Assembly (NCBI RefSeq): GCF_001982635.1
Contig: NZ_MKFI01000009.1
Coordinates: 62,001 to 126,000, forward strand
Source of the DNA: Bradyrhizobium mercantei
Lineage (GTDB): Bacteria > Pseudomonadota > Alphaproteobacteria > Rhizobiales > Xanthobacteraceae
Direction: 5' to 3'
DNA length: 64,000 nt
The translations under genes were made by a program, and so were the position numbers. Shown piece by piece: positions 1 through 9,313 of this stretch (within the stretch, counting starts at the first letter, position 1; each line of letters starts with the position of its first letter). The notes beneath the pieces were generated by a model. The model did not search any database. It was not told the DNA's origin and saw only the letters and a list, made by a program, of their open reading frames with translations.

Positions 1-978
1 GGTGTCGTTCCGTTCGCAGGCTCCGATTACCTGCTCGATGCAGTGCTGACGCCGTTCCTTGCGCTCGGGCTTGCCGCCTTGGGGCTTAATCTGCTTACGG
101 GCTATGCCGGCCAGGTTTCGCTCGGGTCGGCAGCCTTTCTCGCGGTCGGCGCCTATGCCGCCTACAATTTCAACCTGCGTCTGCATGGGGTGTCGTTCCT
201 GATGAGCCTCATGGCCGCGGGCCTCGTGACCGCGGCGGTCGGGATCATCTTCGGTCTGCCGAGCCTTAGGCTGCGCGGCTTCTACCTCGCGGTCTCGACG
301 CTTGCGGCGCAGTTCTTCGTGCAGTGGGCGCTCACGAAGTTCGGATGGTTTTCCAACAACAATCCGTCCGGGGTGATCGATGCGCCGCAGCTGACGGTCG
401 CTGGCATCATCTTCACGGGCGCGGTTGGGCGCTACCTCTTTTCGCTGACCGTCGTCGTCATCGCGACGCTGTTTGCCATCCACCTGCTGCGCTCACAGGT
501 CGGACGCAATTTCATCGCGCTGCGCGACCATGAGACGGCGGCCAAGGTGCTCGGCGTGCCGTTGTTGCGTACCAAGCTGCTCGCCTTTGGCGTCTCATCG
601 TTCTTTATCGGGATCGCAGGCGTATTATGGGCCTTCGCCTATCTGCGTACCGTGGAGCCGGCCGGATTCAATCTGGATCGTTCGTTCGAGATCCTGTTCA
701 TGATCATCATCGGCGGGCTGGCCTCGATCCGGGGAGCGTTTCTGGGTGCGGCATTCATCGTCGTGTTTCCGCTTCTCCTTTCGCGCCTTGGCGCCGCGCT
801 TCTCGGCAACGTCTTCGATTCCGGTGTGCTCGAAATGAGCCAGCGCATCGTTATCGGTGCGCTCATTATCGGCCTTCTGATCGCAGAACCACGCGGTTTG
901 ATCGCGCTGGTTGACCGCCTTGCAGAGCGGGTCCTGCGCCGGTCTCCTCGTCCGCTTCCTCGTTCCCCCCAGTTTTGA
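1..978 (+). CDS. livM: branched-chain amino acid type ABC transporter permease (LivM family), 5' end outside window
   Basis: Inner-membrane permease of a HAAT-type importer for branched-chain amino acids, amides or related solutes. The frame is open from base 1 and has no convincing start inside the window, so the gene begins upstream. The protein is almost entirely hydrophobic, with about eight or nine membrane spans. The family signature region N-L-L-T-G-Y-A-G-Q-V-S-L-G lies near residue 20 of the visible part, and the cytoplasmic EAA-like loop (ALRDHETAAKVLGV) that contacts the ATPase is near residue 160. The binding-protein gene begins 30 bases downstream, so it belongs to an importer operon. 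Substrate cannot be told from the permease alone. Confidence 0.93.
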   Translation, partial: GVVPFAGSDYLLDAVLTPFLALGLAALGLNLLTGYAGQVSLGSAAFLAVGAYAAYNFNLRLHGVSFLMSLMAAGLVTAAVGIIFGLPSLRLRGFYLAVSTLAAQFFVQWALTKFGWFSNNNPSGVIDAPQLTVAGIIFTGAVGRYLFSLTVVVIATLFAIHLLRSQVGRNFIALRDHETAAKVLGVPLLRTKLLAFGVSSFFIGIAGVLWAFAYLRTVEPAGFNLDRSFEILFMIIIGGLASIRGAFLGAAFIVVFPLLLSRLGAALLGNVFDSGVLEMSQRIVIGALIIGLLIAEPRGLIALVDRLAERVLRRSPRPLPRSPQF

Positions 979-1007
979 AAAGCCTCTCGAACCAAAGGAC
1001 AAATGTC

Positions 1008-2336
1008 ATGCGTCTATCAAGATCGCTTCGGGCTGCGGCGCTCGCCGCCGCCATTGGCCTTTCTGCTGCGCTGCCGACCCACGCCGACGAGCAGTTCTTC
1101 CCATTGCAGAGCTACCGGGTCGGTCCGTACGCAGCAGGCGGCACCGGCTTCTTCGGCGGCTTCATCGACTATCTGAACCTCATCAATATTCGCGACGGAG
1201 GCGTTGGCGGCGTCAAGCTGACCTGGGAAGAGGGCGAGACGCAGTACGAGGTCGAACGCGGTGTCGAAGTCTATGAGCGGCTTAAAAGCCATCCGGGGGT
1301 GGCGGCCTGGAATCCGCTTTCTGTCGGGATCGCCTATGCGATGATCGATCGCATCGCCAAGGACAAGGTGCCGTTGATCACCATCAACCATGGCCGGACC
1401 GATTCAACCGACGGTCGGGTGTTTCCTTACGTGTTTCCCCTGCTGCTCAACCCCTACAGTGAGACGTCGGGCATCGTGAACTACATCGCCTCGCGCGAGG
1501 GGGGCGCCGACAAACTGAAGGGCAAGAAGATCGTCGTGCTCTATCACGGCTCGCCCTACGGCAAGGAGACGATCCCGATCTATAAGCTCCTCGCCGACAA
1601 GTATGGCTTCTCCCTCGGGCAGATCGAGGTGCCCCATCCCGGCAATGAACAGCAATCGCAGTGGCTGTCGATCCGGCGTGCCAAGCCCGATTATGTGGTG
1701 CTGCGTGGCTGGGGCGTGATGAATCCGGTCGCACTGAAGACCGCGCAGAAGGTCGGCTTCCCGGTCGATCACATCATCGGCAATGTCTGGTCAAATTCGG
1801 AAGAGGACGTCATTCCCGCCGGCGATGCCGCCAAGGGCTATGTCGCGATCACGACCCAGGCATCCGGCGCCGAATACCCGGTACTGCAGGAGATCATCAA
1901 GACGGTCTACGGCGCAGGAAAGGGCAATCTCGACGACAAGAAGCGGATCGGCAGCGTCTATCACAACCTCGGCATCGTGAATGGGATTCTGAACGTCGAG
2001 GCGATCCGGATCGCGCAGCGGAAATTCGGCCAGCGGACGCTGACCGGCGACGAGGTGCGCTGGGGCTTTGAGCATCTGCAACTTGATCCGGCGCGGGTCC
2101 AAGCATTGGGCGCCAAGGGCCTCTTCCATTCCATCAATGTGACCTGGGACAATCACGAAGGTGATGGCCGGGTGACCTTCCAGCAGTGGGATGGCACCAA
2201 GTGGAAGGTGGTGTCGGACTGGATCGCACCCGACTGGGCTTTCTTGCGCCCGATCATTGAGAAATCGGCGGCGGCTTATGCCGCTGAGCACAACACCAAG
2301 GTCCGTACCTCCGACGAAACGCCAGTCAGCCAGTAA
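1008..2336 (+). CDS. ABC transporter substrate-binding protein, branched-chain amino acid/amide type
   Basis: Periplasmic solute-binding protein of the HAAT family (Peripla_BP_6 type fold), 442 residues. The ATG at 1008 is preferred over the TTG at 975 because an AAAGGA ribosome site lies at 995-1000 and because it gives a clean signal peptide: MRLSRSLR, a hydrophobic alanine/leucine core, then cleavage after THA. Mature-protein features include the early FFGGFIDYLNLIN segment and a central KGKKIVVLYHGSPYGKE strand-turn-helix. It sits between permease and ATPase genes, so it should deliver the substrate to that complex. The substrate is unknown; homologues are annotated variously for amino acids, urea or aromatic compounds. 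Confidence 0.9.
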   Translation: MRLSRSLRAAALAAAIGLSAALPTHADEQFFPLQSYRVGPYAAGGTGFFGGFIDYLNLINIRDGGVGGVKLTWEEGETQYEVERGVEVYERLKSHPGVAAWNPLSVGIAYAMIDRIAKDKVPLITINHGRTDSTDGRVFPYVFPLLLNPYSETSGIVNYIASREGGADKLKGKKIVVLYHGSPYGKETIPIYKLLADKYGFSLGQIEVPHPGNEQQSQWLSIRRAKPDYVVLRGWGVMNPVALKTAQKVGFPVDHIIGNVWSNSEEDVIPAGDAAKGYVAITTQASGAEYPVLQEIIKTVYGAGKGNLDDKKRIGSVYHNLGIVNGILNVEAIRIAQRKFGQRTLTGDEVRWGFEHLQLDPARVQALGAKGLFHSINVTWDNHEGDGRVTFQQWDGTKWKVVSDWIAPDWAFLRPIIEKSAAAYAAEHNTKVRTSDETPVSQ

Positions 2337-2403
2337 CGGCAGCGGAGACGGCGCGGGAGCGGCCAGCGTCCGCTCCCGGTCCAGGAAAATCCAAAGCATT
2401 GCG

Positions 2404-3210
2404 ATGACCGATCATCTTCTTGTCCTCGAAGGCCTGGCTGCGACCTACAACCATGCGATTCGCGCGCTGTCGGACGTCTCCCTCACGATGCGCCGGGGCG
2501 AGATCGTAGCGCTGCTCGGTGCGAATGGGGCGGGCAAATCGACCACGCTAAAAGCGATTTCCAATCTGCTAAGTGCCGAGCGTGGCCAGCTCACTCGCGG
2601 CCACATTCTATTCGACGGGCGTAATACCACCGCGCTCGCGCCAGCTGAATTGGTCCGACTGGGGCTCGTCCCGGTGCTCGAAGGCCGCCACTGCTTTCGT
2701 ACGCTAACGGTCGAGGAGAATCTGGTTGCCGGCGGCATTGGAGGCGGCTTATCGCGGCGCGAGGTCGCGGCAGGACTTGAGCGCGTCTACACATTGTTTC
2801 CGCGCCTGGGCGAGCGCAGGCGGTCGGCCTCGGGCCTCACCTCGGGGGGCGAGCAGCAAATGACGGCGATCGGCCGTGCCTTGATGGCGCGCCCGCGACT
2901 TCTGGTGCTCGACGAGCCGTCGATGGGATTGGCGCCCCTCGTGGTCGAAACGATCTTCAGCACCTTGAAGGGGCTCAATGGCGAAGAGGGGCTATCCATC
3001 CTGGTCGCCGAACAGAACTCGGCGGTGGCGCTGCGCTACGCCGACCGCGCCGTCGTGCTCGACGGTGGATCGACGGTGCTGGCCCGAGATGCGGCCGATC
3101 TGCGCGGGCGCGCCGAGATCGCGGAACTCTACCTCGGAAGTCCCGAGGAGAGCGCAGCGCATTTTGCCGCATTGCGTGAGCCATCGTCGGCCGACTACGC
3201 GGCCTCGTGA
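2404..3210 (+). CDS. livF: ABC transporter ATP-binding protein (LivF family)
   Basis: Cytoplasmic ATPase of the same importer, 268 residues. Walker A is GANGAGKST near residue 39, the Q-loop/signature region reads TSGGEQQM near residue 150, and Walker B plus the catalytic Glu is LLVLDEPSMGLAP near residue 170. The H-loop position has the LivF-typical VAEQNS rather than a His-rich switch. The frame is open upstream to 2191, but the ATG at 2404 gives the normal LivF N-terminus MTDHLLVLEGL, and the upstream part overlaps the binding-protein gene. A LivG partner is not seen here and probably lies upstream of the window. Confidence 0.93.
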   Translation: MTDHLLVLEGLAATYNHAIRALSDVSLTMRRGEIVALLGANGAGKSTTLKAISNLLSAERGQLTRGHILFDGRNTTALAPAELVRLGLVPVLEGRHCFRTLTVEENLVAGGIGGGLSRREVAAGLERVYTLFPRLGERRRSASGLTSGGEQQMTAIGRALMARPRLLVLDEPSMGLAPLVVETIFSTLKGLNGEEGLSILVAEQNSAVALRYADRAVVLDGGSTVLARDAADLRGRAEIAELYLGSPEESAAHFAALREPSSADYAAS

Positions 3211-3243
3211 ACAGTTTCATCGGATAGACAAAGGAGAATAGCA

Positions 3244-4440
3244 ATGAGCAAGGACAATCTCGCGAGAGTTGCGCCAGACGACCTTTATTCCCGGCTCGAT
3301 GCCATCATCGAGACCACGATCAGCCAGCATGCCGAGCGCAATGATCTTGAAGGCCGGTTTCCGCGAGAAAATCTGCAGGCGCTGGCAGCGTCCGGCTGGA
3401 CCGGGGTCTTCAACGAGCCGCGTTTCGGCGGGCTTGGGCTCAGCCACAGTGACTTCGCGGAAGCCGCCTACCGGATCGGCCGGCAGGACGCATCGACAGG
3501 TCTCGTTTATGTCATGCATGTCGGCGCCGCGCAAACCATCAACCTGTTTGGTAACGACGATCAGAAGGAGCGTTGGCTGAAAGCAAAGGACGGCAGCCTG
3601 CTGGGCACCTATTCGACCAGCGAGCGGGCGACCGGCGGGCACTGGTGGTATAATTTCTCCGAAGCCGCACGTGACGGCGAGGACTATGTTCTCAACGCGG
3701 AGAAGTCGTTCACCACGAGTTCGGGTCAGGCCGACTTCTACGTGGTGCAGACGCGCTCGCCAGGCGCCAAGGACCAGGCCGATATTTCCTTCTTTATCGT
3801 CGACGGCAAGGCGGCTGGAATCCTGCCCGGCCGCTGGGACGCGCTCGGCGTCAAGGCAAACCACTCCGGACCGATCCGCTATGCGGGCGTTAAGGTCCCG
3901 AGCCGCGATCGACTCGGCGCCGAAGGGCAGGGCAAGGAGATCATCTATGACGGCGTCTCGCCGGTCTACCTCATCGGTCTTGGAGCCGTATGGGAAGGCG
4001 TCGCGCGCGGCGCGCTGAATGCGGCGGTCGCACATGCCTCGAGCTTTGTGCACAAGGACAGGAACAAGAACCTGTCGGATTACCAGGCGATCCGTCAGGA
4101 GCTTGGGGCAGCCAAGGTGCTGGTGGAAAGCTTGCGTCCGTGGCGCAACGAGCTTGCCGCCAGGCTGGACGAGTTGCGGCGGGCCGGCAAGCCGCAGAGC
4201 GAGATCCTGATTCCGCTGACCGAATTCAAGGTGCACGCCGCCGAGGTCGCCAACAAGGTTGCGGCAACGGCCTTGACCGTGACCGGCGGTTACGGCTATC
4301 GGCGCGGGCCAATCGAACGCTCGTTCCGCGATGCGCGCGCGGCGATCGCGATGGGGCCGTCGAACGTGATCGCGCGGGACTGGATCGGAAAGTCGTTGGT
4401 CGGCCTGCCGCTCGAGCTGTTCTACGAGGGCGGGGAATAG
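3244..4440 (+). CDS. acyl-CoA dehydrogenase family flavoprotein
   Basis: 398-residue protein with the three-part acyl-CoA dehydrogenase fold: an N-terminal helical domain, a middle beta domain (GTYSTSERATGGHWW near residue 120; FTTSSGQADFYVV near 160) and a C-terminal helical domain (TVTGGYGYRRGPIERSFRDARA near 345). The AGGA-type ribosome site just before ATG 3244 and the 33-base gap after livF suggest co-transcription with the importer. The family also includes FMNH2-dependent monooxygenases of the DszC/SfnB type. No usual catalytic Glu can be assigned by eye, so either oxidation of an acyl-CoA or a flavin monooxygenase role on the imported compound is possible. Confidence 0.88.
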   Translation: MSKDNLARVAPDDLYSRLDAIIETTISQHAERNDLEGRFPRENLQALAASGWTGVFNEPRFGGLGLSHSDFAEAAYRIGRQDASTGLVYVMHVGAAQTINLFGNDDQKERWLKAKDGSLLGTYSTSERATGGHWWYNFSEAARDGEDYVLNAEKSFTTSSGQADFYVVQTRSPGAKDQADISFFIVDGKAAGILPGRWDALGVKANHSGPIRYAGVKVPSRDRLGAEGQGKEIIYDGVSPVYLIGLGAVWEGVARGALNAAVAHASSFVHKDRNKNLSDYQAIRQELGAAKVLVESLRPWRNELAARLDELRRAGKPQSEILIPLTEFKVHAAEVANKVAATALTVTGGYGYRRGPIERSFRDARAAIAMGPSNVIARDWIGKSLVGLPLELFYEGGE

Positions 4441-5740
4441 GTGTCGAACTCTGTGGCTGATCGTGGTTGGGCCCGTTCCGTTGCGTGCCCGATCGCGTAA
4501 GTTTTGCGGACTTTTCGGTCTTCCGGAGCACTGCTCCAGAGCAGTCCGTCGGCATTGCAAGTGCAAGCCCCGCGATTTGCGCAAGTGCTCTTTAGCCGTC
4601 ACACCGCTGCGCTAAGCTCTACAGGAGCGGACGAACCGTATACGAGCCCCGAGGTTCACGCAAACCAGGTGTCTATCCCGCTACACGCTGGCGCAATCGA
4701 GGGATTGAGGGCGTTCGAATGGTCGATTCCGAATTGACCGCCCTGTTGCGCGCGGTCCTGGGACAAGGTGTCCGAGGGGATATCGCATCATGAGACCGGC
4801 GCTCGAACTCAGACACCGGCAAACTCCGTAGAAGGCACCACCCGCGGAAAGAACGTCGGTCGATGTCTTCAGCAAATTGGTCAAGCGGCGCCGTACCTGC
4901 GGTCGCTCCCCCGCAGAACTATACTTTGGAAACTCTGCGAAAGGAGGCGGGCGGGGAAGACTTGCTACGCCTTGTCCGGTGCTTCCTACGGCTCCGACCA
5001 GCGGCCGGACGACTAATCGCTGCACGGCCGTCGAAACTCAGAGCTGAGTTTCGTGCGCTGGAGGAAAATGCCTCTATTGATTGGCATAACATCCGTGAGC
5101 GCGGGTTGCGGTCCGCCAACTAATCCCGCTTAAACGAAGTCCGAGCCGAGGCTTTGGTGAGCGCAAAGGCGACGAGGTTCGAGCAAAGCAGCGCGAGGCC
5201 AGACCGGGTGAGTGTCAGAAGGCAGTCGGAGATACGGTCGCGATTGAGCGTGATCCCGCACTGATTGTGCCGCCAGATCCGAGAGCCACAGTGCGATTTT
5301 GAGGCTAGGAAATAGTCGGCGCCCCTACCGAAAGACGGCCTGCCCTTTTATTGGCTAGCGTGTCGTGCAGCAGGACGAACGCAAGGTCCAGGCAAAGAGA
5401 AAGTCATTGGAGCAAGTGCTCTCCGCGCAATGCCGCACCTTCATTGAGCCCGATTGATCTCGTACCGTTCGGCCTTTTCATTCGGCTTGGTGCTGAGGCT
5501 GCCAGCGTGCTGGTTAGCTCAAATTTGCGATCTCTTAAAGTCATGGATCTGTACGAAACGGACAGATGTATTCTCGATTCATAACCAGTCCAGGCTTCAG
5601 CAATGAGGCCGTGCTGTGGATAGGATCTCATAGGTGTTGTAAGGTGGCAGGTACAATCAAGAGTTTATCTTTTGTCAAAGATTTGCCGCGACCCTCCAGC
5701 GCTGGCGCCAACGCCGAAGCTAGCCTTGCGGGGTCCCAGA
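4441..5740. other. 1.3 kb without a supported gene
   Basis: Several short open frames occur on both strands, none with a good start or a recognisable family. The frame 4863-5123 contains a stretch (TLETLRKEAGGEDLLRLVRCF) that resembles the tail of some XRE-type regulators and may be a decayed fragment. No promoter, repeat or RNA gene was recognised. Confidence 0.5.
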
Positions 5741-7702
5741 ATGATGGCATGTTTGAACTCCTATCTTTCGAAGCTGACAGCCGGAGACCTGGCGGCATTC
5801 GGCGGGCCGACCACCGATGAAGCGGTCGCAGGATACATTCGTGCCGAGCAGTTCTCCCTCGTGTTGGGCCATTCGCTGGCCATCATGCTGGCCAACGCCT
5901 GCAATGCGACCGTGCTCGCAATTGCCCTTTGGCATTCCCCCGACCGAAACGTCGCCTTTGTCTGGGCGGCGACCGTCGTCTGCGGCGCGCTATCGATAGG
6001 TGTGAGGGCGCGTTCATCACGGCGGATGACCAAGCCCCAGTTCGTGTCGCGCCAGGCCATGCACCGGCTGGTACGCAATGCGTTGCTCCTCGGAACCGCC
6101 TGGGCGATCGTTCCGGTGGCTTTCTTCGCGAACGCCTCAAACGGCGGGCAGCTCGTCATAACATGTCTGTGCTCTGGGATGCTTGCCGGCGGCGCGTTCG
6201 CCTTCGCGACGATTCCGGTGGCGGCGGTTGCGTTCACGGCTCCGATCTTTGTGGGTACGGCAATCTGCCTCGGCAGAAACGGCGATTTCGTCTATCTGCT
6301 CGTCGCCATCCTGGTTGTGGCCTATGGCTTCGTGCTCCTACACGGCGTTTTCGCGCATTCCTTCGAATTTACCAGACGCACCATTGCTCAACTGGAGGCC
6401 GAAAGGAGGGGCCGGCGGGATCCCCTGACCCAACTGCCGAACCGCTTCGCCTTCAATGAGAGCCTCGAAGGCGCCCTCAATAGGCTCTCCCGCTCGGGCG
6501 AGGAATTCGCGGTTCTTCTTCTCGACCTCGATCGCTTCAAGGAAGTGAACGACAGGTTTGGCCACCCCGCAGGCGATGAATTTCTGGTGCAGGCCGCGTC
6601 AAGACTGCAGCGATGCGTACGGCAGATCGATACCCTTGCGCGCATCGGCGGCGATGAATTTGCGCTTGTCATGACCAATCTCATCAAGCTGGAAGATGCG
6701 TTGGAAGTTGCCGAGCGATTCGTCGGCGCCTTCGCCGAACCGTTCCCGATCGAGAAATGCGAGATCGCGGGCGCGACCAGCGTCGGAATTGCAGTGGCCC
6801 CGCGCGACGGCGACGCACCTCATGAACTCCTGAGGAATGCCGATATTGCGCTCTATCGCGCCAAGCAAGCGGGGCCGGGAACGATACGCTTCTTTGAGAC
6901 GAGTGATGACAAATCAGCGCGCGAGCGCAGGGCGCTGCAGCGGGATCTGGAGCTTGCGATCGACAGAGACGAGCTTTTCCTCCTCTACCAACCGGTCTTC
7001 GATATTCGCAAAAACCGGGTCACCGGCTTTGAGGCCTTGCTGCGCTGGCGGCATCCCGTCCGTGGAGTAATTTCTCCGACCGAGTTCATTCCAATCGCCG
7101 AAGAAACCGGATTGATCCACGGAATCGGCGAGTGGGTGGTCCAAAATGCGTGCTCGACGCTATCGAACTGGCCGTCGGACCTCAGGGTCGCCGTGAATTT
7201 TTCGGCAGCTCAATTCCATAACGCCAGCATCCTGCAGACAATCGTACAGGCGCTCGCCCAAGCCAGAGTTGCTCCCCACCGCCTCGAAATCGAAATAACC
7301 GAGTCGATGCTGATTTCGAAGTACGCGCCGGCGTCATCGATCCTCAACTCGCTCCTGCAATTGGGCGTGACGGTGGCGCTTGACGATTTCGGAACCGGAT
7401 ATTCATCTCTGACCTATTTGCTGAAATTGCCTTACACCCGCATCAAGATCGATCAGTCCTTCATACGGGATATGCTGGGGCGAGCAGAAAGCGCGGCGAT
7501 CGTAAGGTCAATCATCTCACTTGCGCAGGACCTGCGGATCGGCGTGGTCGCCGAGGGCGTCGAAACCGCCGAGCAACTCGACTATTTGCGTCAGACCAAT
7601 TGCGACGAAGTGCAAGGATATCTCGTCGGTCGACCGGTCGCGGCCGACCACGTTTTCGCTCTGCTCGATCAGAACAAGCAATGGTCGACCTCCGCAGCTT
7701 GA
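5741..7702 (+). CDS. membrane-bound GGDEF-EAL cyclic-di-GMP enzyme
   Basis: 653-residue protein predicted to make and/or break cyclic-di-GMP. About six hydrophobic segments occupy residues 25-220. The GGDEF domain (about 235-400) has an intact active site GGDEF preceded five residues earlier by an inhibitory RxxD site (RQID). The EAL domain (about 415-650) has EAL in GFEALLRWRHP, EITES, DDFGTGYSSLTYL, KIDQSFI and EGVET, so all metal and catalytic motifs are present. The frame is open to 5672, but the tandem ATGATG at 5741 is the first sensible start. The gene stands alone between non-coding stretches, and its signal is unknown. Confidence 0.92.
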   Translation: MMACLNSYLSKLTAGDLAAFGGPTTDEAVAGYIRAEQFSLVLGHSLAIMLANACNATVLAIALWHSPDRNVAFVWAATVVCGALSIGVRARSSRRMTKPQFVSRQAMHRLVRNALLLGTAWAIVPVAFFANASNGGQLVITCLCSGMLAGGAFAFATIPVAAVAFTAPIFVGTAICLGRNGDFVYLLVAILVVAYGFVLLHGVFAHSFEFTRRTIAQLEAERRGRRDPLTQLPNRFAFNESLEGALNRLSRSGEEFAVLLLDLDRFKEVNDRFGHPAGDEFLVQAASRLQRCVRQIDTLARIGGDEFALVMTNLIKLEDALEVAERFVGAFAEPFPIEKCEIAGATSVGIAVAPRDGDAPHELLRNADIALYRAKQAGPGTIRFFETSDDKSARERRALQRDLELAIDRDELFLLYQPVFDIRKNRVTGFEALLRWRHPVRGVISPTEFIPIAEETGLIHGIGEWVVQNACSTLSNWPSDLRVAVNFSAAQFHNASILQTIVQALAQARVAPHRLEIEITESMLISKYAPASSILNSLLQLGVTVALDDFGTGYSSLTYLLKLPYTRIKIDQSFIRDMLGRAESAAIVRSIISLAQDLRIGVVAEGVETAEQLDYLRQTNCDEVQGYLVGRPVAADHVFALLDQNKQWSTSAA

Positions 7703-8018
7703 AGGACGGGGTCGCTTCGCAATGTCGACGGTGATGAAATCGAACATCCGCATTCTTTAAGGCGAACAGTCAACTGGCGTGGTGGAGTTTTTCCGACGAC
7801 TGGACAATCCGCTGCATTGCCGACTGCGTCCTTGTGCAGCTTGGCGCGCGCGATACCCGATATCAACGACGCGTCGCCCGCCTTGGCGATACGCAAACCA
7901 TGATCCTGTAGACCCGCGACACCCAGACGAGAACTAGCGCGACGAGGACTTAGGCGAGATCGTTGTACGGAACGCTGCCAGATTGAGCCAGAGAAGCTGA
8001 CGAGCGCTGGCTCAGCGC
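7703..8018. other. 316-base gap
   Basis: No gene, repeat or regulatory site could be supported here. Confidence 0.5.
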
Positions 8019-8228
8019 TCACATCTCAGATGCTCGACATCCGTTTAAAGTGCTGAAATGTCGTTCGAGCTCGACGAGCGCTCGCCGCTCCCAGTCTTCA
8101 GCCTGCGTCAGCAAGGAGATGCGTTGAACCGGTCGGAATGTCGCAGCCTGACGGCACAGCGAAGCTATTGCGCGGTAGCGGCGCACGTTTTCCATAATGG
8201 CCAGCCCGGTCATGTTCGAATTACCCAT
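8019..8228 (-). CDS. small conserved-type hypothetical protein
   Basis: 69 residues, soluble and helical. The core RYRAIASLCRQAATFRP followed by SLLTQAEDWERRAL is a pattern seen in many short Bradyrhizobium hypothetical proteins, which argues that this is a real gene and not a shadow. The start is uncertain: Met codons also occur at 8213 and 8195, and the last one would begin at MENVRRYR, the usual N-terminus of such proteins. Function unknown. Confidence 0.55.
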   Translation of the reverse strand: MGNSNMTGLAIMENVRRYRAIASLCRQAATFRPVQRISLLTQAEDWERRALVELERHFSTLNGCRASEM

Positions 8229-8439
8229 ACTGTCCCGGCGGGAAAGTCTGCCAGAACGATTGTCGATTGGTTAGCGACTAGCTCCGTAAGCCTGCATGGG
8301 TTAGCAAATCCCTACAGCATATCCTATCAAAGCTAGCTGGACAAAGATCGCCGTTCGCCGCAGCAAATCCGGTGAACAGTGCTCGCATCGATACGAATGC
8401 GTACCGCTTGTGTCGGAAATATTTCAAGATCGCCAATTC

Positions 8440-8627
8440 GTTGAGGTTTCACCGTATCGAGCGGCTGCTGCGCTTGTGTGAGCCTGTGGGTAAGGCTACC
8501 GATGTTCGTCGCTACCGAAGCGGAATGATATCGACAGTCGAGACCCGTGCCAGCGGTCCTGTTGGACCGACGGTCCACGGCCGAATGTCTGAACCAGACG
8601 TGGATCGCCGATCTCACCTATCTCTAG
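8440..8627 (+). pseudogene. IS3-family transposase (orfB) fragment, frameshifted
   Basis: Two short stretches in different frames match the middle of IS3-family OrfB integrases: FHRIERLLRL near 8450 and then PVPAVLLDRRSTAECLNQTWIADLTYL ending in TAG at 8625-8627 (frame starting 8535). The NQTWIADLTY segment holds the first catalytic Asp of the DDE core. The rest of the element is missing. Its end coincides with the stop codon of the NEL reading frame on the other strand, so an insertion/deletion boundary lies here. Confidence 0.6.
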
Positions 8628-9313
8628 AGGCCGCGGTCCCTGCGCACCTGGCGCGTCAGCGCCCCCTTGATCTCTCGGGCGATCTCCTCGCGGATCAAAG
8701 CTCCGAGCTGTATCTCGGCCTCGTCGCCAGTTAGGCCTTCAGCCAGGAGCCGGTGCTGCAGGCGGTCGTGGAATTCCTCCTCCATCGCCTCAAGAAGCTG
8801 CTCCTCCATCGCTGCGTGAGCCTCGGGTTCGATGCGGCTCAGCACAGCGTTCCAGGGTTCCCAGTGGGTCGCCAGATGGTCGTCAAACTCCGTTGCCTCC
8901 TCATGCCGCACCCGCGTCTCGGCCGCAGCGAGGTCGTCCTCGGTGACAAAGGACGCTCCAAAGAAGCACATGTCGGGGGCGAGCAGCTGCAGATTCAGCC
9001 GCTCGCGCAGTTTGACCTGATAGGCGAGATAGACCTCGACCTCGTCGACAAAGCGAAGCGAAGCGATCTTCTCGCGGGCGATCCGCTCGAGTACGTCCAG
9101 CCGGAACAGGACACGAGCCTGCTCGAGGAGTTCGTCGAGCCGATCGTCATACGCCCCGTCCTCGACGTCGGCGGTCAGGCGTGCGCTCTGCATCCGGTTC
9201 CAGGTCAAAGTGATACGATCCTCGCAGCGCTCGCTCGCACCGAGGGCCATCCTGAAGTACAGCGCGCGCAATCGTGGCCTGGTCGCAGCCTGCTGCAGAT
9301 CCTCAGCCACCAT
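8624..9313 (-). CDS. NEL-type E3 ubiquitin ligase domain of a NopM/IpaH-like effector, separated from its LRR part by a frameshift
   Basis: 229-residue frame holding the novel E3 ligase (NEL) catalytic domain of IpaH/SspH/NopM-type type III effectors. The active-site Cys lies in the C-x-D motif CED of ASERCEDRITLTWNRM, near residue 33. The following text (TADVEDGAYDDRLDELL, REKIASLRFVDEVEVYLAYQVKLRERL) is the conserved NEL core. It continues the LRR frame 9205-10590 after a one-base shift: that frame reads NAAFRQ then diverges at 9312, while this frame opens with MVAEDLQQ at 9313. The ATG at the junction could in principle start an isolated catalytic domain, but no good ribosome site is seen. 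Most likely it is the 3' half of an inactivated effector gene. Confidence 0.8.
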   Translation of the reverse strand: MVAEDLQQAATRPRLRALYFRMALGASERCEDRITLTWNRMQSARLTADVEDGAYDDRLDELLEQARVLFRLDVLERIAREKIASLRFVDEVEVYLAYQVKLRERLNLQLLAPDMCFFGASFVTEDDLAAAETRVRHEEATEFDDHLATHWEPWNAVLSRIEPEAHAAMEEQLLEAMEEEFHDRLQHRLLAEGLTGDEAEIQLGALIREEIAREIKGALTRQVRRDRGL